A model generated the notes under the pieces. The model saw only the letters and a program-made list of their open reading frames with translations, was not told the origin of the DNA and made no database searches. From Candidatus Scalindua sp. SCAELEC01 (GTDB lineage: Bacteria; Planctomycetota; Brocadiia; Brocadiales; Scalinduaceae), in contig SHMT01000001.1 in the NCBI GenBank assembly GCA_004282745.1, positions 151,417 to 215,416 of the forward strand: DNA of 64,000 bases, written 5' to 3'. Position numbers and translations under genes: made by a program. Positions 45,137 to 55,070 of the stretch are shown here, one piece after another (position 1 is the first letter of the stretch; the number at the start of each line of letters is the position of its first letter).

Positions 45137-45547
45137 ATGGTGGTTATGAGATTAGACCCCAAAAAAGAGAAACGAGATATACGGACAGTATTTCTCATCT
45201 TGTGTGCTATTTTCTCTTTTCTCTCCTGGAGACATTTTCCTTCGCTATCCAGCTATGCATTATTGGGACTTGTTTTCACTCTTCTACCTTTCATAGCCCT
45301 TTATCCCATTTTGCTTCGTCCCGTTTTTAAATTGTGGTTAAAGGTTGCAAAAACCATTGGGTGGTTTAACACTCAAGTTATTCTGACCTTACTATTTATC
45401 TTGATCTTTATTCCCGTTGGTTTGTTCATGCGTCTGTTTCGTAAAGACCAAATGAGAAGGAACTTATTAGTCGATGAGGAGACATACTGGGAACCCTATG
45501 AACAAGGTGGGTTTCAGGACCGAAATCGTTATGAAAGACACTTTTAG
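45137..45547 (+). CDS. SxtJ family membrane protein
   Basis: A 136-residue protein with four predicted membrane segments (residues about 18-34, 38-60, 68-75 and 80-101) and the closing block FMRLFRKDQMRRNLLVDEET. SYWEPYE-like TYWEPYE follows, ending near the C-terminus with an RYERHF tail. The order SxtJ, then DUF5989, then carbamoyltransferase is a recurring module; SxtJ was named from cyanobacterial saxitoxin clusters but is common in polysaccharide loci. Its function is not established; it may help position the carbamoyltransferase at the membrane. Confidence 0.85.
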   Translation: MVVMRLDPKKEKRDIRTVFLILCAIFSFLSWRHFPSLSSYALLGLVFTLLPFIALYPILLRPVFKLWLKVAKTIGWFNTQVILTLLFILIFIPVGLFMRLFRKDQMRRNLLVDEETYWEPYEQGGFQDRNRYERHF

Positions 45548-45557
45548 GAGATAAGGA

Positions 45558-45707
45558 ATGGATCTGTTAAAAGAATTGTGGGCGTTCTTGAAGGTAAGAA
45601 AGAAATTCTGGTTATTGCCGATTATCATTATTCTTCTTTTATTAGGGGCTTTGATAGTATTTACAGAGTCAAGTGTTGTTGCGCCCTTCATCTACACGTT
45701 ATTTTAA
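45558..45707 (+). CDS. DUF5989 family small membrane protein
   Basis: A 49-residue protein beginning MDLLKELWAFLKVRKKFWL, then one membrane span and an ESSVVAPFIYTLF end. That is the typical DUF5989 plan, and its place between SxtJ and the carbamoyltransferase is the classic one. Ten bases separate it from SxtJ; an aggagataagga ribosome site precedes ATG 45558. It ends seven bases before the carbamoyltransferase start. Function unknown; conserved coupling suggests a complex. Confidence 0.88.
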   Translation: MDLLKELWAFLKVRKKFWLLPIIIILLLLGALIVFTESSVVAPFIYTLF

Positions 45708-45714
45708 TAATGAC

Positions 45715-47532
45715 ATGAATATACTTGGAATTTCTGCATTTTATCATGACAGTGCGGCTGTTCTCATAAAAGAGGGTGTTATTGTGGCCGCTGCACAGGA
45801 AGAGCGCTTTACTCGTACGAAACACGATGACGGATTTCCTCTAATGGCAGCAGAGTACTGCTTGAGAGATGGGGGAATTGATGTCTCGCAGCTAGATCAT
45901 GTCGTATTCTATGATAAACCACTTCTTAAGTTTGAACGACTCCTAGAGACGTATATTGGCTTTGTGCCCGGGGGATGGTCGAGCTTTCGTAAGGCCATGC
46001 CCCTGTGGATAAGCAAGAAACTTCATCTACCAAAGATAATAAAGAGAGAGCTTGGTTGGAAGGGGAAGCTCCTTTTCACCGAACATCACGAGTCTCATGC
46101 TGCAAGCGCATTCTACCCTTCACCCTATGAAGAGGCCGCTATTATCTGTTTTGATGGAGTAGGGGAGTGGGCCACTACCTCATGGGGGGTGGGTAAGGGG
46201 AATAGGGTTGAGATAAAAGAGCATATCTCTTTTCCACACTCCCTTGGACTGCTTTATTCGGCATTTACCTATTATACAGGATTTAGGGTAAATTCCGGAG
46301 AGTATAAGGTTATGGGACTAGCCCCGTATGGAGATCCAAAGTATGTGGACTTGATAATGAATGAATTAATAGATCTAAAAGAGGATGGTAGCTTCAGGTT
46401 GTATATGGATAAATTTAACTACTGTCAAGGGCTTACGATGACAAATGGCAAGTTTGACCGGCTCTTTGGCGGTCCACCAAGAAAACCGGAGGAGAGTCTT
46501 AGCCAACGAGAGATGGACATCGCAGCATCCATACAAGAGGTTACCGAGGAGATCATGTTAAGAATAGGGAGATATGTCTATGAAAGGTCAGGCAAGAAAA
46601 ATCTCTGCTTGGCAGGAGGGGTGGCTCTTAACTGTGTGGGGAATGGGAGACTTTTAAGGGAAGGACCTTATAACAATATTTGGATCCAACCGTCTGCCGG
46701 TGATGCGGGAGGGGCACTTGGTGCGGCACTGACAATCTGGCACCACTACCTTGGAATGCCGCGTAAGGTGGATGGAGATGGTGATAGTCAATCAGGCAGT
46801 TATTTAGGGCCCTGTTATTCCAAAGAGAGGATAAAGGAGTTTTTGGAAGTAAATGGTTACCCTTATAAAGAGTGGTTAGAAGAAGGTCTTTACGAAGATG
46901 TTGCGGGACGATTGGAGAAAGGTGATACTATTGGATGGTTTCAAGGCAGGATGGAATTTGGCCCAAGGGCGCTTGGCGCACGTTCTATTATCGGTGATGC
47001 GAGAAACCCCGAGATGCAGAAGAAGATGAATCTAAAGATAAAGTATCGGGAGTCTTTTCGTCCTTTTGCCCCTTCAGTTTTGTTGGAGCATGTCTCTGAG
47101 TGGTTTGAGCATGATAGTGAAAGCCCTTATATGCTCATGGTAGCACCGGTAAAAGAGGAAAGAAGGATCCCCATGACTGATGAACAGAAGGGACTTTTTG
47201 GAATAGACAAACTGAATGTAGTTCGTTCTCATATTCCAGCGGTCACCCATGTGGATTACAGTGCCAGGATTCAGACGGTAGATGGTAAGCATAATACACG
47301 CTACTATAGGCTACTTAAGAAGTTTTATGAGAAGACAGGCTGTCCCGTAATAGTCAATACCAGTTTCAATGTGCGTGGTGAACCAATAGTCTGCACACCT
47401 GAGGACGCGTATAGGTGTTTCATGCGTACGGAGATGGACACGTTGGTTTTAGGAGATTTTGTCTTGTCGAAAGATGAACAGCCGGAATGGAATGAAAAGA
47501 GAGACTGGAGAGAGGAATTTGAACTAGACTGA
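45715..47532 (+). CDS. Carbamoyltransferase (NodU/CmcH/TobZ type)
   Basis: A 605-residue carbamoyltransferase. The N-terminal part has ILGISAFYHDSAAVLIKEG, AAAQEERFTRTKHDDGFP and HHESHAASAFYPSP with the catalytic/metal histidines, and ICFDGVGEWATTS for phosphate binding. The C-terminal YrdC-like part has FQGRMEFGPRALGARSIIG and KYRESFRPFAPSVL, then VNTSFNVRGEPIV. It transfers a carbamoyl group from carbamoyl phosphate, via carbamoyl-adenylate, to a hydroxyl of a sugar or antibiotic. A longer frame begins at 45673 but overlaps the DUF5989 gene; ATG 45715 gives the family start MNILGISAFYHDSA. Confidence 0.92.
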   Translation: MNILGISAFYHDSAAVLIKEGVIVAAAQEERFTRTKHDDGFPLMAAEYCLRDGGIDVSQLDHVVFYDKPLLKFERLLETYIGFVPGGWSSFRKAMPLWISKKLHLPKIIKRELGWKGKLLFTEHHESHAASAFYPSPYEEAAIICFDGVGEWATTSWGVGKGNRVEIKEHISFPHSLGLLYSAFTYYTGFRVNSGEYKVMGLAPYGDPKYVDLIMNELIDLKEDGSFRLYMDKFNYCQGLTMTNGKFDRLFGGPPRKPEESLSQREMDIAASIQEVTEEIMLRIGRYVYERSGKKNLCLAGGVALNCVGNGRLLREGPYNNIWIQPSAGDAGGALGAALTIWHHYLGMPRKVDGDGDSQSGSYLGPCYSKERIKEFLEVNGYPYKEWLEEGLYEDVAGRLEKGDTIGWFQGRMEFGPRALGARSIIGDARNPEMQKKMNLKIKYRESFRPFAPSVLLEHVSEWFEHDSESPYMLMVAPVKEERRIPMTDEQKGLFGIDKLNVVRSHIPAVTHVDYSARIQTVDGKHNTRYYRLLKKFYEKTGCPVIVNTSFNVRGEPIVCTPEDAYRCFMRTEMDTLVLGDFVLSKDEQPEWNEKRDWREEFELD

Positions 47533-47547
47533 AAGTTTAGCAGATCT

Positions 47548-47727
47548 ATGAAAGAAATAAATATGCTATTCAGAAATGAGAAGAAAAAACAGGTCGTAAG
47601 GAACAATAGCTATAAATTTGAAACTGATGCAAGTCTTCTTAGGGCCTGGGCCCTTAGGTGCTTTTCAAGGGTACCCCGTTATAAAAGCAATCCGCTTAAA
47701 CGCATGATCAATAGACTGAGTTTTTAA
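47548..47727 (+). CDS. Possible 59-residue basic protein after the carbamoyltransferase
   Basis: A short frame begins MKEINMLFRNEKKKQVVRNN and ends RMINRLSF. It lies 15 bases after the carbamoyltransferase stop in the same direction, is rich in Lys and Arg and has no membrane span. No family is recognised. The close spacing argues for a real gene or a remnant of one; the ribosome site is weak. Confidence 0.4.
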   Translation: MKEINMLFRNEKKKQVVRNNSYKFETDASLLRAWALRCFSRVPRYKSNPLKRMINRLSF

Positions 47728-47977
47728 TGAGTATAATGTTCTACCGTCTCTGGAAAATGGACAAACCTCTGTTTATTGTTTTGGTGAAAAAGAGGTAGAA
47801 ACGTGATGCTGTCCATCGTTTTATCAGTTAACACAAAAATCACATTTGCTTACTGATAAAACCCTTTTGTTGTTGTGCGCGCGTTTTACTCTCAAAGGGG
47901 AAGAAAATTGAAAATATTCAATGAGTAAACTGTGCCTTGCGAAGATATTTCTGAACACCAAATAAACAAATTCATTA

Positions 47978-50284
47978 ATGAAACGACACATGAGCAAAGA
48001 AAAAAGCATACCGTCAACTGTATATAGTCTGTTTGCTGTACCCTTCATCTTACTCCTCTTATACGTAGTATTTGATTTTCATTTTCTTTTCTTTAATGAT
48101 GCGATGAATTTTATGTTTCCCAGGCTTGTTTTTATTAAAGAACAGTTGTCTAAGGGTACACTCCCGTTTTGGGATCCCAATATGGGTTTTGGAATAACCC
48201 TGTTCCCAGCAGTACCGATAGCTACATTGGAAAATAGTCTCTTGTTACTTTTTTCCGTAAAAGATACGCTGGTCTTCACGGGTATCCTCCATATCTTTCT
48301 CGGGATGTCCTTTTTCTTTTTGATGGCCAGAAGTTTGTGTCTCTCTTCGTATGCTTCAATTCTTGGTGGTATTATCTGGTGCTTTAATGGCTACCATACA
48401 TTTTTTATCCACGACCAGTCTATTTTTGGTGCAGCCATCTTTTTACCGCTCATCATCTATAGTTTTATCAAATTTTCTCACCAAGGTAAGGTTTCTATCT
48501 GGTTAGTTGTATCGTCTTTGGCCTTTTCATTACAGGCGTTATACGGACGTCCCTCAGACCATGTGTATAATTTTGTGCCCTGCTTCTTGTTTATTGTTTT
48601 TTATATTCTTGTTAATAGGAAAACCACAGGTTATTGTTGGAAGCTAATTGTAAACAAGATATTTTTGTTTTCTCTTGTTACCATTGTTCTCGGCCTTCTC
48701 CTTGCAGCTTTTTTCGTTATTCCCTATATAAACACTCTCTTAAACTCATCTCGTTTCCTTGGTGATGGTTCGCTGTCATTGGAAAATCATGCAACACGCA
48801 TTATCCCTTTTTTTGCGGCAATTGAACTCATTTTGCCAAACTTTATTAATACCTATCCCTCTTTGTATACGAGAGGATTTATTGGGTTTATACCCTTTGT
48901 CTTAGTGGTAGCAAGTCTTTGGTCAGATTTTAAATGGAAATATATTCTTTGGGTTATTTTTAGTATAGCGATACTGATGGTATTCCCTTTTGGGTTATTT
49001 GATCTTTTCCGCACATTACCGTTTCAAAAAAGCACATGGGAACCTACGCGCTTTATCACCTATATAACTTTTAGTGTATCAATACTTGCGGCAGTTGGAT
49101 TTGATACTCTTTTTAAGAATCATATCAGAGGAAAAGAGTATAAATACTATAAACATGGATTTCATTTTTTTCTTGTTGGTTCCGTTGTTTCCATTGTCTG
49201 TTTCTCAACCTTCTCAACCTATTTTAAAAATCATTTTACCTGGTTCCACTTTAAGATATGCTTTATTAGTTATATTTTATTGGTCTTATTATATTTGGCA
49301 TTTATTAAAAGAGTTAGACTAACGTATGCTTTTTACGTTTGTATTTTTGGATTAGTGTGCACTTTCTATTTTAATAATATTAACGATAAAAATGATGGTA
49401 ATATAGTAAGAAAGTATGAATTGTTTTCCCGTCATTATCCCCAAAAAGAGTGGGTAAAAAAATTGAGGGAGGAGAGTAGAACAGAGTTTTTTCGAGTTGC
49501 TGATAATACTTTTTATATGGGGTTCTGGCCCTATCTCCTGGTCCCTTCCGTTTCATTTTATACCACAGTACCCAGTTTAGACCATATCTTATATTTTAAT
49601 AAACTGATAAAAGATACTACCGTATTAAGTCCGGACATCAGGAACTTGACCTCTCTTTTTTATGATCTTGCCAATGTAAGATATTTTGTAATCAATAGGG
49701 GGAGAGCTCGACACTTAGATCCAACAATTTACCATCCTATCCATTATGATGAGGAGAGAAATGTTATGCTGTTGGAAAATAGCAAGGCCTTTCCTCGTTT
49801 CTATTTTGTGGGTGGATATAAGGCCATTGCTGACAGGGATGAAACAGTGAAGTTTATGCAAGAGAAGGAGGAGAGTGATCCATCATGGTTTGAAGATAAC
49901 GTTGTTCTATCAACCTCTGAAAATAAACCTACTTTACTTACTGGGAGTAAAAGGGTGAAAATTCTGGGAATAGATTATGGCGGTAATCGCATAAATATAA
50001 AGATAGATTCAGAAGAAGAGACGATACTTGTTGTTTCGGATGCCTATTCAGATGGATGGAAGGCCTTTTTAGATGATAAACCCCATGCCCTGTACCGTGC
50101 CAATCTTCTCTTTCGAGCGGTACCTATTCCCAAAGGGAAACACAATCTATCTATGAAATACCGACCTCCATTCTTTACATTAGGTGTCGGCATATCCATC
50201 GGCAGTTTTATACTGGTAATGGCTATGTGTTTTTTTTTTTACAAAAAGAGAAGTGGAGAGCAAAATGAAAATGTGAAGGTGTAG
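47978..50284 (+). CDS. YfhO-like membrane protein
   Basis: A 768-residue protein with an N-terminal span, then the LPFWDPNMGFGITLFPAVP loop near residues 61-79 as in the other giant proteins, about eleven membrane segments to residue 470 and a soluble part. The diagnostic end TILVVSDAYSDGWKAFLDD, then FRAVPIPKGKHNLSMKYRP, precedes the final span. It carries no extra carbohydrate-binding insert. The start may be ATG 47978 or ATG 47990; neither has a clear ribosome site. It is the fourth YfhO-like protein in the locus. Confidence 0.83.
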   Translation: MKRHMSKEKSIPSTVYSLFAVPFILLLLYVVFDFHFLFFNDAMNFMFPRLVFIKEQLSKGTLPFWDPNMGFGITLFPAVPIATLENSLLLLFSVKDTLVFTGILHIFLGMSFFFLMARSLCLSSYASILGGIIWCFNGYHTFFIHDQSIFGAAIFLPLIIYSFIKFSHQGKVSIWLVVSSLAFSLQALYGRPSDHVYNFVPCFLFIVFYILVNRKTTGYCWKLIVNKIFLFSLVTIVLGLLLAAFFVIPYINTLLNSSRFLGDGSLSLENHATRIIPFFAAIELILPNFINTYPSLYTRGFIGFIPFVLVVASLWSDFKWKYILWVIFSIAILMVFPFGLFDLFRTLPFQKSTWEPTRFITYITFSVSILAAVGFDTLFKNHIRGKEYKYYKHGFHFFLVGSVVSIVCFSTFSTYFKNHFTWFHFKICFISYILLVLLYLAFIKRVRLTYAFYVCIFGLVCTFYFNNINDKNDGNIVRKYELFSRHYPQKEWVKKLREESRTEFFRVADNTFYMGFWPYLLVPSVSFYTTVPSLDHILYFNKLIKDTTVLSPDIRNLTSLFYDLANVRYFVINRGRARHLDPTIYHPIHYDEERNVMLLENSKAFPRFYFVGGYKAIADRDETVKFMQEKEESDPSWFEDNVVLSTSENKPTLLTGSKRVKILGIDYGGNRINIKIDSEEETILVVSDAYSDGWKAFLDDKPHALYRANLLFRAVPIPKGKHNLSMKYRPPFFTLGVGISIGSFILVMAMCFFFYKKRSGEQNENVKV

Positions 50285-50347
50285 CGACCAAAGCCTTCCT
50301 TTTGTCAATCTAGTCTCATAAAAAGTGTAAGAATTCTATTTGGAAAA

Positions 50348-51445
50348 TTGAAGAACCAAATTATAACAATAGACGTTCGTTTACTATATGCTTCAGGTAT
50401 TGGCACTTACCTGCAAAACCTCGTACCCATAGTAATTTGCTCCTGTCCACATGTTCCCTTCTCCCTTTTGGCTAATAATCCTGATGAGTTAAAAGAATAT
50501 TCCTGGGCACGGAAGGATAATGTAACGATTATCGATCTCCAGTCATCTATTTACTCTCTCTCTGAACAGAGTGGGTTCTTGCGAAAGATACCAAAAGATA
50601 CTACCCTCTTCTGGTCACCGCACTATAATATTCCCCTTCTCTATTGGGGTAAGTTACTGGTAACTATACATGATGTTTTTCATATAGCGATGCCAACGTT
50701 TGTGGCTGGACTTCACAGGCGCTTGTATGCAAGGTTTATGTTTAATGTCATACGGAGAAAAGCGGATGCAGTTTTGACCGTTTCAAAGTTTACTCAGAAC
50801 GAGTTGATACGTTTAATTGGAGTTGATAGAAACAAAATTTACGCGATACATAACGGAGTAGATCAGACATGGTTTCAGCCTCGAAAAGGTGTGTTATCTC
50901 GCAGAAAACCTTTCTTACTCTATGTGGGTAATGTAAAACCTCATAAGAACCTCTCAAGGCTCTTTGAGGCCTTTGAGATGGTACAGGAAAAGATTCCTCA
51001 CGATTTAGTTATTGTTGGCAAGAAAGAGGGCTTTATCACCGGTGACTCTTCCGTGATTGCAAAAGCTGCGAAATTTAAGGAGAGAATAGAGTTTACGGGT
51101 CATGTCTCTGGCACTATCCTGAAACAATATTTTGCGCAAGCGGAAGCCCTCGTCTTTCCCTCTCTCTATGAAGGGTTTGGACTACCCCCCCTTGAAGCGA
51201 TGGCCAGTGGATGTCCGGTGATAGTTTCAGATATTAAGCCTCTCCACGAAGTTTGTGATGATGCAGCGCTCTATTGTGATCCACAGAGATCGAAGGATAT
51301 TGCAGATAAGATACAACAACTTGTTCACGATTCTGACTTGAGAGGGAGACTTCAGCAGAAAGGATTAAAACGTGCTGAACAATTTACCTGGGAGAAGTGT
51401 GGGGAGCAGGTCGTAAGCGTTATTAAACAGGTTATGGAACCGTGA
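50348..51445 (+). CDS. GT4 family glycosyltransferase
   Basis: A 365-residue GT-B enzyme. The N-terminal half has ASGIGTYLQNLVP near residues 13-25, the acceptor side; the C-terminal half has FLLYVGNVKPHKNLSRLFEA near 189-208 and the donor site FPSLYEGFGLPPLEAMASGC near 266-285 with the E-x7-E pair. Start is TTG 50348 directly before MKNQIITIDVRLLY-type strand. It sits between a YfhO-like gene and a second GT4 gene, all rightward. Transfers an activated sugar, probably cytoplasmic, onto the lipid-linked chain. Confidence 0.9.
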   Translation: MKNQIITIDVRLLYASGIGTYLQNLVPIVICSCPHVPFSLLANNPDELKEYSWARKDNVTIIDLQSSIYSLSEQSGFLRKIPKDTTLFWSPHYNIPLLYWGKLLVTIHDVFHIAMPTFVAGLHRRLYARFMFNVIRRKADAVLTVSKFTQNELIRLIGVDRNKIYAIHNGVDQTWFQPRKGVLSRRKPFLLYVGNVKPHKNLSRLFEAFEMVQEKIPHDLVIVGKKEGFITGDSSVIAKAAKFKERIEFTGHVSGTILKQYFAQAEALVFPSLYEGFGLPPLEAMASGCPVIVSDIKPLHEVCDDAALYCDPQRSKDIADKIQQLVHDSDLRGRLQQKGLKRAEQFTWEKCGEQVVSVIKQVMEP

Positions 51446-51577
51446 ATGGTTAAGATGATTTTTGTATGAAAAGATAGAGGATTATATTATTATGTGAGCA
51501 GTCTGCGTGCTTATGTTATTATTGATTACCCTTAATTTTTCCGTTTCCTTAAGATTGAATGCCGGAGGTATGTTCCT

Positions 51578-52750
51578 ATGAAAGTTGCACTTGTTCATGA
51601 TTGGCTTACAGGCATGCGGGGTGGAGAGAAAGTCCTTGAGGTCTTTTGCGAGCTTTTTCCTGATGCGCACGTCTATACCCTGTTACATGTGAAAGGGAGT
51701 GTCTCGGAGACCATTGAGGACATGGACATTCGGACATCATTTGTGCAGAAGCTTCCTATGGCAAGGAGTAAATACCGCCGTTACCTACCACTTTTTCCGG
51801 TAGCGATTGAGAAATTTGATCTCGGGGGATACGATCTTGTCTTGTCAAGTAGTCACTGTGTTGCAAAGGGCGTTATCACGGGGGCTGACACACTCCATAT
51901 CTGTTACTGCTTCACACCAATGCGATATATTTGGGATCTGTATGACCTCTATTTTGGGAAAGGAAGATCTAACTTTATTACAAGAGGATGCATGTCTCTC
52001 CTTGTTGGGTATTTGAGGAGATGGGATGTAACAAGTAGTAAACGTGTGGACAAGTTTATCTCAATCTCAAGATATATAACCGATAGAATAGAGAAATATT
52101 ATAACAGGGAACCAGATATCATATATCCACCTGTTGATTGTGACTATTTTACTACTGCATCATCAGATGGGGATTACTATCTTATGGTCTCTCCATTAGC
52201 ACCAAATAAACGGGTGGATATTGCCATTGGAGCGTTCAACAAGCTGAACATGCCACTCAAGATAATAGGTTCCGGTCAGGAGACAAAAAGGTTACAGAAA
52301 TTGGCCGGTAAAAGCATTGAGTTGATGGGGTGGCAATCAGACGAGGTGGTAAGAGAGCATTATGCAAATTGTAAAGCCCTCATCTTTCCTGGAGTGGAAG
52401 ACTTTGGTATTGTACCACTTGAGGCACAGGCGTGCGGGAAACCCGTCATAGCCTATGGATTTGGAGGTGTCTTGGACACCATCCTGCCGTTAGAAGATAG
52501 TGAGGGGGGGGCAAAAAGTGCAAATACTGCCGGCAATAGCGCAACAGGAATCTTCTTTTACCAGCAGGATTCGGAGTCTCTCTTACGTGCGGTATTACGT
52601 TTTGAAGACAATAGAGAGGCATTTCACAAGGAGAGAATTAGGGAACATGCAATATCGTTTGATAGATCGATTTTTAAGGATAAGATAAAAGACTATGTTG
52701 AGAAGAAATATAGTGAATTCAGGGATCAAAGAGTGAACGGAGTGAATTAA
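51578..52750 (+). CDS. GT4 glycosyltransferase, WbaZ-like
   Basis: A 390-residue GT-B protein beginning MKVALVHDWLTGMRGGEKVL, the signature of WbaZ-type mannosyltransferase relatives. Later it has LMVSPLAPNKRVDIAIGAFN and FPGVEDFGIVPLEAQACGKP with the E-x7-E acids. The ribosome site ccggaggt precedes ATG 51578. It ends seven bases before the initiating transferase, so they are co-transcribed. Donor sugar unknown. Confidence 0.9.
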   Translation: MKVALVHDWLTGMRGGEKVLEVFCELFPDAHVYTLLHVKGSVSETIEDMDIRTSFVQKLPMARSKYRRYLPLFPVAIEKFDLGGYDLVLSSSHCVAKGVITGADTLHICYCFTPMRYIWDLYDLYFGKGRSNFITRGCMSLLVGYLRRWDVTSSKRVDKFISISRYITDRIEKYYNREPDIIYPPVDCDYFTTASSDGDYYLMVSPLAPNKRVDIAIGAFNKLNMPLKIIGSGQETKRLQKLAGKSIELMGWQSDEVVREHYANCKALIFPGVEDFGIVPLEAQACGKPVIAYGFGGVLDTILPLEDSEGGAKSANTAGNSATGIFFYQQDSESLLRAVLRFEDNREAFHKERIREHAISFDRSIFKDKIKDYVEKKYSEFRDQRVNGVN

Positions 52751-52757
52751 TTTATTT

Positions 52758-54161
52758 ATGTTAAAAAAGCATAGCAAATTCTTTGAAACGCTGGTGTTGA
52801 TTTGTGATTGGCTGACACTCGCCTGTTCGTGGATCTTGGCCTATTATCTACGGTTTAACATCCAGATTGTTCCCGTTTATAAGGGTATTCCCCCTTTTAG
52901 CATCTATCTCTCGCTTCTTATCGTCATTATTCCCCTGTGGGGTATTGTATTTAAGACATTTGGTCTCTATCGTCCGAGACGAATTTCAACAAAGATTGCT
53001 GAGATATTGGACATCTCTAAGGCAACGACAATTGCGACGCTGCTTCTCATCTCATTAACATTCTTCATAAGACAGTATGAGTTCTCGAGGCTCACGTTTC
53101 TGTTTTTCTGGATAATAAGTGTTGTTTCATTATGTATTAGCAGGATTCTTTTTCGTGAATTCTTTAGGTATATCAGGAAAAAGGGTTATAACTTAAGGTA
53201 TGCCCTCATAGTAGGAACAGGCAATTTGGCTCAAGAGATGACGGACAAGTTGCAGAACCACCCTGAGCTCGGGATTAAGATAAGGGGTTTTTTGCGGGAG
53301 GACTCCTCGGAAGTATCAGGTCTACTGAAAGGGTTTCCCATTCTTGATTCATTTAAGAATATTCGCACGGTAATCATTGACAATGAGATCGATATAGTCC
53401 TCATTGCCCTTCCTCTTCGGGCCCATACCGAATTGAAAACGCTCCTTGATAATATTGCTGATGAGATGGTTACCGTAATGGTGATACCGGATCTCTTTGA
53501 ATTTATCACCTTGAGAAGTGGTGTTGATGAGTTTGAGGGGTTGCCGGTAATCAGCTTAAGAGATTCTCCCTTATATGGCTGGAATATGATTGTAAAGAGA
53601 GGTACTGATATCTTCCTATCCCTCTTGATAATTGTAATAACTTCCCCATTAATGCTCTTGATAACGTTAATAACAAAGGTAACATCGAAGGGACCCGTAT
53701 TCTATAAGCAGGAGCGGATGGGATTGGATGGCACTATTTTTTCGATATTAAAGTTTCGGACTATGGAGATCCATGCTGAACAGGAGACAGGTCCTGTTTG
53801 GACGGCAAAGGACGATCACCGTAGGACCGTAATCGGTGCCTTTTTAAGAAAGACAAGCCTTGACGAAATACCCCAGTTCTTTAATGTGCTCAAGGGAGAG
53901 ATGAGCATTGTTGGCCCTCGACCGGAGCGGCCCTACTTCATCAAACAATTTCGGAATAAAATACCGAAGTATATGTTACGGCACAAGATGAAGGCTGGTA
54001 TTACCGGTTGGGCCCAGGTGAACGGATGGAGGGGCAACACGTCACTTGAAAAACGGATTGAGTATGACATATACTATATAGAAAATTGGAGTTTTCTGTT
54101 TGATTTCGAAATAATGTGGTTGACAATCTGGAGGGGGTTAGCAAACAAAAATGCATACTAG
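52758..54161 (+). CDS. Undecaprenyl-phosphate sugar phosphotransferase (WcaJ/CpsE-type)
   Basis: A 467-residue polyprenyl-phosphate hexose-1-phosphate transferase. There are four N-terminal membrane spans (within residues 10-120), a Rossmann-like central domain (YALIVGTGNLAQEM, VIIDNEIDIVLIALPL), then a re-entrant helix (IFLSLLIIVITSPLMLLITL). The catalytic block holds FYKQERMGLDG, ILKFRTM, RKTSLDEIPQFFNVLKGEMS and VGPRPERPYF, followed by AGITGWAQVNGWRG. It starts glycan synthesis by moving a sugar phosphate from an NDP-sugar onto undecaprenyl phosphate at the cytoplasmic face. Its presence strongly supports a lipid-linked polymer product of the locus. Confidence 0.94.
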   Translation: MLKKHSKFFETLVLICDWLTLACSWILAYYLRFNIQIVPVYKGIPPFSIYLSLLIVIIPLWGIVFKTFGLYRPRRISTKIAEILDISKATTIATLLLISLTFFIRQYEFSRLTFLFFWIISVVSLCISRILFREFFRYIRKKGYNLRYALIVGTGNLAQEMTDKLQNHPELGIKIRGFLREDSSEVSGLLKGFPILDSFKNIRTVIIDNEIDIVLIALPLRAHTELKTLLDNIADEMVTVMVIPDLFEFITLRSGVDEFEGLPVISLRDSPLYGWNMIVKRGTDIFLSLLIIVITSPLMLLITLITKVTSKGPVFYKQERMGLDGTIFSILKFRTMEIHAEQETGPVWTAKDDHRRTVIGAFLRKTSLDEIPQFFNVLKGEMSIVGPRPERPYFIKQFRNKIPKYMLRHKMKAGITGWAQVNGWRGNTSLEKRIEYDIYYIENWSFLFDFEIMWLTIWRGLANKNAY

Positions 54162-54206
54162 AAAAGAGTCAATCTTTTAACATCGAATTTTGAATGTTGA
54201 GTTTTT

Positions 54207-55070
54207 ATGAATTGGTTTGCATACGCCTCTCTATGTGCTTTAAGTATTGGAACAGCTGATGCCCTTACCAAGAAGGCCTTAAAAAGTAATGATACCTATT
54301 TTATGGCATGGGTGAGATTTGGATTTGCAGCCCCCTTTATGGCCACTCTCTTTCCCTTTATCGAGGTCCCACAACTTGACAGTCCATTTTTTCTCATAAC
54401 CTTTTTACTTCTCCCTTTAGACATTATTGCGTTGCTGCTTTACCTAAAGGCGATACGTATTTCTCCTCTGTCATTAACCTTGCCATTTCTCTCCTTGACT
54501 CCCGTCTTCCTCATCGGTACATCATATATTATTCTGGGAGAGTTACCGGATAAAACAGGAGTTATTGGCATTATGCTCGTTGCAACTGGTGCCTACCTGC
54601 TCAACGTTCATACCGTGCATTTGGGAATTTTAGGACCGATCAAGGCAATTGGGAAAGAGAGGGGGTCGGTCCTGATGATTGTTGTTGCATTTTTATTTAG
54701 TATCACGTCAATCCTGGGCAAGATCGCGGTTCAGCACTCAAACCCGACATTTTTTGCTGTTTTTTATTCATTCCTGCTTTCATTTTCCCTGTTTTTCATT
54801 ATACAATTCAAAACAAAACGCATCGTGTCTAAGATTGTCTCTCAACCTTTACTCTTTCTCTTCATTGGAATATGTATGGCGATCATGATGCTGACCCATT
54901 TAAAGGCCATTAGCCTTGTAGAGGTATCTTATATGATTTCTGTAAAACGTATGAGCCTCCTCTTGGGAGTTGTCTATGGGACACTCTTTTTTAAGGAGAG
55001 AAATATCAAGGAGCGGTTCTTGGGGAGTGCGACAATGATTTTGGGAATTGTCCTCATCTCTCTCTTCTAA
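54207..55070 (+). CDS. EamA/DMT family transporter
   Basis: A 287-residue protein with about ten membrane spans in two internal repeats (about 1-137 and 150-287), the EamA pattern. Landmarks are ALSIGTADALTKKALKS near the start, LYLKAIRISPLSLTLPFLSL near residue 75 and ISVKRMSLLLGVVYGTLFFKE near the end. DMT proteins export metabolites; short relatives flip undecaprenyl-phosphate-linked sugars, so a flippase role is possible. Its stop overlaps the convergent MetF stop by four bases, marking the end of the polysaccharide locus. Confidence 0.9.
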   Translation: MNWFAYASLCALSIGTADALTKKALKSNDTYFMAWVRFGFAAPFMATLFPFIEVPQLDSPFFLITFLLLPLDIIALLLYLKAIRISPLSLTLPFLSLTPVFLIGTSYIILGELPDKTGVIGIMLVATGAYLLNVHTVHLGILGPIKAIGKERGSVLMIVVAFLFSITSILGKIAVQHSNPTFFAVFYSFLLSFSLFFIIQFKTKRIVSKIVSQPLLFLFIGICMAIMMLTHLKAISLVEVSYMISVKRMSLLLGVVYGTLFFKERNIKERFLGSATMILGIVLISLF

